The notes under the pieces are model-generated. The model worked only from the letters and a program-made list of their open reading frames with translations. It had not been told where the DNA came from and did not search any database. Positions 15,589-22,199 of a DNA stretch of 64,000 nucleotides are shown one piece after another; positions within the stretch are counted from its first letter, which is position 1; each line of letters opens with the position of its first letter. The DNA is taken from assembly GCF_041434935.1 (NCBI RefSeq), contig NZ_CP107964.1, forward strand, positions 806,001-870,000, written 5' to 3'. Source of the DNA: Kitasatospora sp. NBC_00374. Its GTDB lineage: Bacteria; Actinomycetota; Actinomycetes; Streptomycetales; Streptomycetaceae. Made by a program: the position numbers and the translations under genes.

Positions 15589-17222
15589 GGGATGAGCTTT
15601 CCGGGGTTGAGGATCCCGGCGGGGTCGACGGCGGTCTTGACGGCGCGCAGGACGGCGGCGCCGAGGTCGCCGATCTCCTGCGGCATCCACGGCCGGTGGT
15701 CGGTGCCGACCGCGTGGTGGTGGGTGATCGTCCCGCCGGCCGCCATGATCGCGTCGCCGGCCGCGGCCTTCGCGGCGGCCCACTGGTCGATCGGGTCGCC
15801 CTTCTGCGCGCCGAGCACGGTGAAGTACAGCGAGGCGCCGGTGGGGTAGACGTGCGAGATGTGGCACATCACCAGCGAGGTGCTGCCGCCCGCCTGCAGG
15901 GCGCTCTGCAGGGCTGCCGTCACCTCGCCCTTGAGCCGTTCCAGGTTGGACCAGCCGGTGGCGGTCTCCAGGGTCTCGCACAGGGCCCCGCAGTCCAGCA
16001 GCGAGTCGCGCAGGTAGGGGGCGTCGAAGCGGCCGTGCTCCCAGGCGCGGGCCGGCTCCTCGCCGAGCGAGGTGCCGCCGGCCGCGAGCATCACCTCGCG
16101 GGTCAGCCGGTGGCGGGCCTCGGTCTGCTCGGCGGTGCCCTCGAAGACGGTCACGGCCAGGCAGCCGCTGGCGACCTGGTGGCCGCCGATCTTCGCGGTC
16201 ATCGCCAGGTTGACGCCGGTCTCCGTCTCGTCGGACAGCCGCAGCACTGTGGGCCCGGTGCCCTGCTGCTCGACGGCGCGCAGGGCGGCGGCGCCGGTGG
16301 CGAAGTCGGGGAAGCTCCAGGCCTCGTAACGGCGGACGGCGGGGGTGGGGTGGACCCGCAGCCGGACGGCGGTGATCACGCCCAGGGTGCCCTCGGAACC
16401 GATGAACAGCTGGCGCAGGTCCGGGCCGGCGGCGGAGGCCGGGCCGCGGCCGAGGTCCAGCACGCCGGCGGGGGTGACCACCCGCAGGCCGCGCACCATG
16501 TCGTCGAAGCGGCCGTGGCCGGCGGAGTCCTGGCCGGAGGACCGGGTGGCGGCGAAGCCGCCGATGGTCGCGAACCGGAAGCTCTGCGGGTAGTGGCCGA
16601 GCTCGAAGCCGCGGGCGGCGAGCAGCTCCTCCGCCTGCGGGCCGGTGAGGCCGGCGCCGAGGGTGGCCTCACCGGAGACCTCGTCCAGGTGGAGCAGCGC
16701 GTCGAGGCGGCGCAGGTCGAGCGAGAGGACGGCGGTGAAGTCGCCGCGGACGGGGTCGAGGCCGCCGACCACGCTGGTGCCGCCGCCGAAGGGCACCACG
16801 GCGATGCGCCGCTCGGAGCAGAGCGCGAGGACGGCCGCGATCTCCTCCTCCGTGCCCGGGAGGACGACGGCGTCGGGGGCGTCCTGCTCCTGGCGGCTGC
16901 GGCGGCGCAGCAGGTCCGGGGTGGACTTGCCGCCGGCGCGGGGCAGCCGGTCGGCGTCGCCGGCGCTGACGTGCTGCGCGCCGACGATCCCGGCGAGGGC
17001 GGCCAGGTCGGCGGCGGGCAGGGCGGACGGGCGCAGCAGGACCTCGTCGGCGGTGGGCGCGGGGGCGTCCTGCGGGGTGACGCCCAGGAGCTGCTCCAGC
17101 AGTGCCCTGATGTCGTCGGTGAGCGGCTTGGCGAGGGCCGGGTCGCCCCAGGCGTTCCACGTCATCGGCGGCAGCGGCAGTGTCGCCGTGCGGCCCGGTC
17201 CGGTGTGCGCTTCGGATGGCAT
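15585..17222 (-). CDS. FAD-dependent alkylglycerone-phosphate synthase-like oxidoreductase
   Basis: A 545-residue PCMH-type flavoprotein. The FAD-binding part includes VPFGGGTSVVGGLDP and GHYPQSFRFATIGGFAAT; the C terminus has the triple histidine THHHAVG (501-503), preceded by a tyrosine in ASLYFTV. The HHH motif and its surroundings (AAGGTITHHHAVG) resemble human alkylglycerone-phosphate synthase (AGPS), which swaps the acyl chain of acyl-DHAP for a fatty alcohol to make ether lipids. The DAG kinase is coupled downstream and a TetR gene and glpD are divergent, supporting a glycerol-lipid role. A D-lactate or glycolate oxidase activity is the main alternative. Confidence 0.88.
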   Translation of the reverse strand: MPSEAHTGPGRTATLPLPPMTWNAWGDPALAKPLTDDIRALLEQLLGVTPQDAPAPTADEVLLRPSALPAADLAALAGIVGAQHVSAGDADRLPRAGGKSTPDLLRRRSRQEQDAPDAVVLPGTEEEIAAVLALCSERRIAVVPFGGGTSVVGGLDPVRGDFTAVLSLDLRRLDALLHLDEVSGEATLGAGLTGPQAEELLAARGFELGHYPQSFRFATIGGFAATRSSGQDSAGHGRFDDMVRGLRVVTPAGVLDLGRGPASAAGPDLRQLFIGSEGTLGVITAVRLRVHPTPAVRRYEAWSFPDFATGAAALRAVEQQGTGPTVLRLSDETETGVNLAMTAKIGGHQVASGCLAVTVFEGTAEQTEARHRLTREVMLAAGGTSLGEEPARAWEHGRFDAPYLRDSLLDCGALCETLETATGWSNLERLKGEVTAALQSALQAGGSTSLVMCHISHVYPTGASLYFTVLGAQKGDPIDQWAAAKAAAGDAIMAAGGTITHHHAVGTDHRPWMPQEIGDLGAAVLRAVKTAVDPAGILNPGKLIP

Positions 17223-17242
17223 GCGTTACAGTTTTCCACATC

Positions 17243-17839
17243 ATGTCAAGTAGTCACTCGGAGCCCCCGAGCATCGGAGCAGGTCGCAGCGTCGACGACG
17301 CGATCCTCGACGCCGCCGCCGAGCTGGTCGTCGTCCTCGGCCCGCGCCGCACCCAGCTGGCGGAGATCGCCCGCCGGGCGGGCGTCAGCCGTCCCACCGT
17401 CTACCGCCGCTGGCCGGACGTGCGCGCGGTGGTCGGCGCCCTGCTGACCCGCGAGATCCGGGCCACCCAGGAGCGGGCCGTCCGGAGCGGGGACGACCGG
17501 GAGGCCGTGGTCGACTGGATCGTCGAGGTCGCCGTGCAGGTCCGCGACCACCCGGTGCTCGGCGCCCTGCTGCGCTCGGACGCCGACCTGCTCGTCGAGT
17601 ACGTCGTGGAGCGGCTCGGCACCAGCCAGCGGGGGCTGCTCGACGCCCTGCGCGAGGCCGTCGAACGCGGCCAGCGGCACGGCTCGATCCGGGCCGGGGA
17701 GCCGGCCGAGCTGGCCGCGATGGTGCTGCTGATCGCCCAGTCCACCGTCCAGTCGCACCGCATGGTCGCCCAGCTGCTGCCCGAAAAGGCCTGGCGTCGC
17801 GAACTGGCCATCGCCCTGAACGGATACCTCACGCCATGA
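17243..17839 (+). CDS. TetR-family transcriptional regulator
   Basis: A 198-residue TetR protein. The N-terminal helix-turn-helix (AILDAAAELVVVLG, then LAEIARRAGVSRPTVYRRW) is at residues 15-60 and an all-helical ligand domain follows. Only 20 bp separate its ATG from the divergent AGPS-like start, so one operator would control both directions; that gap contains GTTACA and TGTAAC-like sequence but I see no convincing long palindrome. The stop codon overlaps the glpD start (ATGA). A lipid or acyl-CoA ligand would fit the context, but this is inference. Confidence 0.9.
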   Translation: MSSSHSEPPSIGAGRSVDDAILDAAAELVVVLGPRRTQLAEIARRAGVSRPTVYRRWPDVRAVVGALLTREIRATQERAVRSGDDREAVVDWIVEVAVQVRDHPVLGALLRSDADLLVEYVVERLGTSQRGLLDALREAVERGQRHGSIRAGEPAELAAMVLLIAQSTVQSHRMVAQLLPEKAWRRELAIALNGYLTP

Positions 17840-19386
17840 CCGCACTCCCCGGTACGACCGCCCTCGACGCCCGGCGCCGCGCCGGGGAGCTCGCCGCCCT
17901 CGCCACCGGCGGGCCGGTGGACCTGCTGGTCATCGGCGGCGGGGTGACCGGCGCCGGGGTCGCGCTGGACGCCGCGTCGCGCGGGCTGCGCACGGTCCTG
18001 GTGGAGGCCCGCGACCTTGCCTTCGGGACCAGCCGCTGGAGCTCCAAGCTGGTCCACGGCGGGCTGCGCTACCTCGCCTCCGGCCGGATCGGGGTGGCCC
18101 GCGAGAGCGCCGTCGAACGCGGCATCCTGATGACCCGCACCGCCCCGCACCTGATCCGCCCGCTGCCGCAGGCCGTCCCGCTGCTGCCGTCCGTCGGGCG
18201 CGGCATGGCGGCCCTGGTGCACACCGGCTTCCTGGCCGGGGACGCGCTGCGGTTCAGCGCCCGTACCCCGGCCTCCGTCCTGCCCAGGGCCCGCCGGGTC
18301 GGACCGGACGCGGCGCAGCGGCTGGTCCCGGCGGTCCGTACCGACGGCCTGCGCGGCGCGCTGGTCGCCCACGACGGGCAGCTGATCGACGACGCCCGTC
18401 TGGTGACGGCGATCGCCAGGACGGCGGCCGGGCACGGCGCGACCGTCCTCACCCGGGTCCGGGCCGACCGGGTCACCGGCACCTCGGCCGAGCTCACCGA
18501 CACCCTCACCGGGTGGTCGACGACGGTCACCGCCGGCGCGGTGGTCAACGCCACCGGCGTGTGGGCCGACCAGGTCGACGAGTCGATCCGGCTCCGGCCC
18601 AGCCGCGGCACCCACCTGGTCTTCGACGCCGCCGCACTCGGCGACCCGCGGGCCGCGCTGACCGTGCCCGTCCCCGGCTCGACCAGCCGCTTCGTCTTCG
18701 CCCTGCCGCAGCAGCTGGGCCGGGTGGTGCTCGGCCTCACCGACGAGGACGCCCCCGGTCCCGTCCCGGACGAACCGGTGCCCACCGAGCAGGAGATCGA
18801 CTTCCTGCTGGCGACCGTCAACACGGCGCTCGACCGGCAGCTGACCCGGGCCGACGTGCGGGGCGCCTTCGCGGGGCTGCGCCCGCTGCTCGACACCGGC
18901 GACGGCGACACCGCGGACCTCTCGCGGCGCCACGCCGTGCTCCGCTCCCCCTCCGGGGTGGTCACCGTGGTCGGCGGCAAGCTGACCACGTACCGGGCGA
19001 TGGCCCAGGACGCGGTGGACTTCGTGCTCCGCGCCCGGGGCGGGGCCGTCCCGCCCTGCCGGACCGCCCGGCTGCCGCTGGTCGGCGCCCCCGGGCACCC
19101 GGACAGCCGGCCGCTGCCGGACGGCGCGCTGCCCGCCTCGCTGCTCGCCCGGCACGGCGGCGCGGCCCGGGCCGTCCTGGAGTCGGCCCGGCTGCCGCGC
19201 CCGCTCGAACCGGTCGCCGAGGGCATCGACGTCACCCGTGCGGAGATCGAGTACGCCGTGACCCACGAAGGCGCGCTGGACGCGGCGGACGTGCTGGACC
19301 GCCGCACCAGGATCGGCCTGGTGGCGGCCGACGCCGACCGGGCCCGCGCCGCCGTCGAGGAGATCGTCGACGCGCTCGCCGGCTGA
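17836..19386 (+). CDS. glpD: Glycerol-3-phosphate dehydrogenase (FAD-dependent)
   Basis: A 516-residue GlpD-family flavoenzyme that oxidises sn-glycerol-3-phosphate to dihydroxyacetone phosphate at the membrane, passing electrons to quinone. The dinucleotide motif GGGVTGAG is at residues 34-41, and SRWSSKLVHGGLRYL, VVNATGVWADQVD, GLRPLLDTGDG and VVGGKLTTYRAMAQDAVD are GlpD signatures. It begins inside the stop codon of the TetR gene. Its product DHAP is the backbone precursor for acyl-DHAP, the substrate that an AGPS-like enzyme would need. The catabolic glp genes (glpF, glpK) are not adjacent, which again suggests a lipid rather than a simple glycerol-use role. Confidence 0.93.
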   Translation: MTALPGTTALDARRRAGELAALATGGPVDLLVIGGGVTGAGVALDAASRGLRTVLVEARDLAFGTSRWSSKLVHGGLRYLASGRIGVARESAVERGILMTRTAPHLIRPLPQAVPLLPSVGRGMAALVHTGFLAGDALRFSARTPASVLPRARRVGPDAAQRLVPAVRTDGLRGALVAHDGQLIDDARLVTAIARTAAGHGATVLTRVRADRVTGTSAELTDTLTGWSTTVTAGAVVNATGVWADQVDESIRLRPSRGTHLVFDAAALGDPRAALTVPVPGSTSRFVFALPQQLGRVVLGLTDEDAPGPVPDEPVPTEQEIDFLLATVNTALDRQLTRADVRGAFAGLRPLLDTGDGDTADLSRRHAVLRSPSGVVTVVGGKLTTYRAMAQDAVDFVLRARGGAVPPCRTARLPLVGAPGHPDSRPLPDGALPASLLARHGGAARAVLESARLPRPLEPVAEGIDVTRAEIEYAVTHEGALDAADVLDRRTRIGLVAADADRARAAVEEIVDALAG

Positions 19387-19422
19387 CGGGCGCTCACCGC
19401 GGTGGCCGGCCCGGGAAACACG

Positions 19423-19450
19423 ACGGCCACCGCCCCGGGGCGGTGGCCGT
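19423..19450. terminator. Bidirectional terminator after glpD
   Basis: ACGGCCACCGCC (19423-19434) pairs perfectly with GGCGGTGGCCGT (19439-19450) around a 4-base loop, between convergent genes. Confidence 0.8.
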
Positions 19451-19466
19451 GCGGTGCCGGGGGCCG

Positions 19467-20261
19467 TCAGCCGAGGAAGCCGAGCCCGCCGAGGGCGCCG
19501 ATGCCGCCGAGCACCATGAAGACCGGGGTCAGCACCTTGATCTCGACCCAGCTGCCGGCCCGGAAGCGCATGCCCTTCGGCGGCCCGATCGGGTACCAGC
19601 GCTTGCGGCCGATCGGGATCGGCCACAGCACCGGGCAGCCCGAGACGGTCAGCGCGTCACCGATGCAGTGCACCAGGGCGCCGAGCACGATCGGCAGGCC
19701 GACCCACAGGTACTGCTGGCCGGGCTCGGCGAACAGCCAGTCGGAGCCGTTGCCCGGCTTGTCGAGGATGTCCGCGATCATCCAGGCGCTGCAGACGCCC
19801 AGCAGCCACACCAGGATGTCGCTGGACATCCGGGCGGCCTTCCACAGCAGGCCCTCGATGGCCAGCACCATGTGCACGAAGAGCACCGCCAGCACGCCCC
19901 AGCGCCCGCCGAAGACGCAGATCCCGGCCGCGCCCGCCCCGCACATCACGGCCCACACCCAGGTGTGGGTGAGCGTGCGGTGGCCGCCGGAGCGGCGCGG
20001 GTCGCCGGGCTTGCGGGTCGACTTGTAGGCCGCGTACGAGAGCTTGTCGATGATCTCGCAGAGGTTGCGCGATATCGGCCCGAAGGCCCTCGATATGGTG
20101 GCCGCCTTGTGGTCGAGGTCGGGTGCGAGCGCCGCGCCGGCGCAGATCAGCGCTCCTGCGAGGAGCACCGGCCACGGCATGGGCCGGTCGAGCGCCGATG
20201 CGGCGGCTCCCACCCCCAGCCAGGCCGCTGCACCGGAGAGCGAGTGCGCCGGTCCCATCAT
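19467..20261 (-). CDS. Membrane-bound metal-dependent hydrolase family (YdjM/DUF457-like)
   Basis: A 264-residue membrane protein with about five to six hydrophobic segments. It opens MMGPAHSLSGAAAWLGVG, with an early histidine, then ALAPDLDHKAATISR and RSGGHRTLTHTWVWA, and later VHCIGDALT. The DxDH and HRTLTH motifs are the metal-ligand signatures of the YdjM/DUF457 family, which includes membrane hydrolases of unknown substrate and, in E. coli, an SOS-regulated member. The start may be 20261 or the adjacent ATG at 20258. It is divergent from the RNA repair operon across 186 bp, with an inverted repeat between, so shared regulation is possible but unproven. Confidence 0.82.
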   Translation of the reverse strand: MMGPAHSLSGAAAWLGVGAAASALDRPMPWPVLLAGALICAGAALAPDLDHKAATISRAFGPISRNLCEIIDKLSYAAYKSTRKPGDPRRSGGHRTLTHTWVWAVMCGAGAAGICVFGGRWGVLAVLFVHMVLAIEGLLWKAARMSSDILVWLLGVCSAWMIADILDKPGNGSDWLFAEPGQQYLWVGLPIVLGALVHCIGDALTVSGCPVLWPIPIGRKRWYPIGPPKGMRFRAGSWVEIKVLTPVFMVLGGIGALGGLGFLG

Positions 20262-20288
20262 GGCGATAACCGTCCCTTGGTCAGTTCC

Positions 20289-20307
20289 CAGGTGCGCCGC
20301 GCACCTG
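20289..20307. repeat. Perfect inverted repeat upstream of the RNA repair operon
   Basis: CAGGTGCG (20289-20296) and CGCACCTG (20300-20307) flank a 3-base centre. It lies between the divergent YdjM-like and RNA ligase genes and could be an operator or a leader hairpin. Confidence 0.5.
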
Positions 20308-20447
20308 ACGGTGCCGCAGCATACCGGCAGGCGATCTTGGCCGGTGACGGGGTGCCCGCGGGCGGGCCGGGACGCCGTTATTCGATGGATCACCGCTGCT
20401 CAGCCGACCTACAGTTGCGCCATCGGAGCATCGTCACGGGAGCAGCC

Positions 20448-22199
20448 ATGCGGACGCAGTACCCACGCACCCCGCACCTGCCCTGGTCGCCGGGAGCCAC
20501 CTCGGACGACGTGCGCGTCGGCGACCTCGCCGCCCTGCGCGGCCGGGAGGTCGTGGTGACCGAGAAGCTGGACGGCGAGAACACCACCCTGTACCGGGAC
20601 GGCCTGCACGCCCGCTCGCTGGACTCGGCGCACCACCCGTCCCGCGCCTGGGTCAAGGCGCTGCAGGGGCGGATCGCCCACGCGATCGGGCCGGGCCTGC
20701 GGGTGTGCGGGGAGAACATGTACGCGCGGCACTCGATCGCGTACGACGAGCTGGAGAGCTACTTCTACGCCTTCTCGGTCTGGGACGGCGACCGCTGCCT
20801 GGACTGGGACGCCACCGTGCGCTTCACCCGGCGGATCGGGGTGCCGCTGCCGCCGGTGCTCTGGCGCGGGGTCTTCGACGAACGTGCGCTGCGGGCGCTG
20901 AAGCCGGACACCAGCCGGCAGGAGGGCTACGTCGTACGGACGGCGGCCGGTTTCGACCGGGCCGACTTCGGCCGCCGGGTCGCCAAGTGGGTCCGCCCGG
21001 CGCATGTGCGGACCGACACGCACTGGATGCACGCCGCCGTGGTGCCGAACGGCCTCGGCCCGCGCGCGGCCCTGTGGGAGGCGGGCTCGGGCGGGCCGGT
21101 CGAGGCGTCGGCGCTGCTGGCGGCGCTGGAGCCGGAACGCGACGGGTCGCAGGATCCGGAACCCGCCGAAGCGGTGCTCGCCGAGGTCACCGCCCGGCTC
21201 GACGTGCTAGGCCGGACGGGCTCCGCCCGGCTCGCGGGCGTGCTGGCGGCGCTGCTGCACGACGGCCGGCGGTCCGCGCTGGCACCCCGGCTGGTGGCAC
21301 CGCTCGGCATGCCGCTCGCCCGGCGGGTCGCCGACCTGGTCGGCCTGTACCCGGCGCTGCACCGGCCGTACCCCGACGCCGACCGCCGGGCCGGGCTGGT
21401 CCGGCTGTCGTCCGCGGCCGACCTCGGCGTGCTGCACGCCGTCTCGCTCGCCGCGACGGCCGGGCGGAGCGACCAGGAGGCGGGCGCGGCCCGCGAACAG
21501 GCCGAGTGGTCCGCGCTGTTCGCCGAGGACGCCGGACTGCTCGGCGAGGCTCCGCTGGAGGAGCTGCGGCAGGGCCTGCGCGCCGCCCTCGACGACCACC
21601 CGGCCGAGGTCGGCGACCGCTGCTGGGCCGAGGCCAGGGAGGGCTTCGCGCTCGGCCGGATCTCCACCCCGGAGGAGGCCGTGGCCCTGGGCTGGCGTTG
21701 GCGATCCGGGGACTTCCCCCGACTGGTCGTCATGTCGGGCCCCTCCGGCAGCGGGAAGAGCGCCTTCGCCCGCGCCCTGCCGGGCGTCGACGAGGTCGTC
21801 TCGCTGGACGACCTCCGGCAGGCCCGTGGGTCCCGCTCGGACCAGCGGGCCAACCCCGAGATCCTGCGCGCGGCCCTGGACCGGCTGGACACCGCGCTCG
21901 CCCCCGGCCGGACGGTGGTCTGGGACGCCACCTCCCTCAACCAGCAGCAGCGCTCCCTGGTGCAGACCGTGGCGCGCCGCCGCGACGCGCTGACCACGCA
22001 CGCCGTCCTGCTGGTCGGGCCGGACGAACTCGCCCGGCGCAACACCTCCCGCGAGCACCCGGTGCCGCCCGAGGTGCTCGCCGCCCAGCTGGGCCGCTTC
22101 GGCCCGCCCTACCCCGGCCAGGCGCACCGCACCTGGTACATCGGCCCGGACGGGACCGTCGGCGACACCGACGGCACCCTGGACAGCGAGGTGCTGTGA
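20448..22199 (+). CDS. RNA ligase-polynucleotide kinase fusion
   Basis: A 583-residue two-enzyme protein. Residues 1-190 form a T4 Rnl-type RNA ligase: nucleotidyl lysine K40 in EKLDGEN (motif I), ESYFYAFSVWD (103-113, motif III region), EGYVVR (159-164, motif IV) and VAKWV with K180 (motif V). Residues about 200-420 are helical and unassigned. Residues 425-583 are a P-loop 5'-kinase like the T4 Pnkp kinase: GPSGSGKS (431-438), SLDDLR (452-457) and RRN (530-532). Together these would phosphorylate a 5'-OH and seal RNA ends. GGGAG lies upstream of the ATG. The next gene starts within its stop codon, so both products are made together. Confidence 0.88.
   Translation: MRTQYPRTPHLPWSPGATSDDVRVGDLAALRGREVVVTEKLDGENTTLYRDGLHARSLDSAHHPSRAWVKALQGRIAHAIGPGLRVCGENMYARHSIAYDELESYFYAFSVWDGDRCLDWDATVRFTRRIGVPLPPVLWRGVFDERALRALKPDTSRQEGYVVRTAAGFDRADFGRRVAKWVRPAHVRTDTHWMHAAVVPNGLGPRAALWEAGSGGPVEASALLAALEPERDGSQDPEPAEAVLAEVTARLDVLGRTGSARLAGVLAALLHDGRRSALAPRLVAPLGMPLARRVADLVGLYPALHRPYPDADRRAGLVRLSSAADLGVLHAVSLAATAGRSDQEAGAAREQAEWSALFAEDAGLLGEAPLEELRQGLRAALDDHPAEVGDRCWAEAREGFALGRISTPEEAVALGWRWRSGDFPRLVVMSGPSGSGKSAFARALPGVDEVVSLDDLRQARGSRSDQRANPEILRAALDRLDTALAPGRTVVWDATSLNQQQRSLVQTVARRRDALTTHAVLLVGPDELARRNTSREHPVPPEVLAAQLGRFGPPYPGQAHRTWYIGPDGTVGDTDGTLDSEVL

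Noticed and set aside
17223..17249. TTGACA on the minus strand (17249-17244) as a -35 for the AGPS-like gene
   Set aside because: No -10 hexamer occurs at a suitable distance before the start at 17222.
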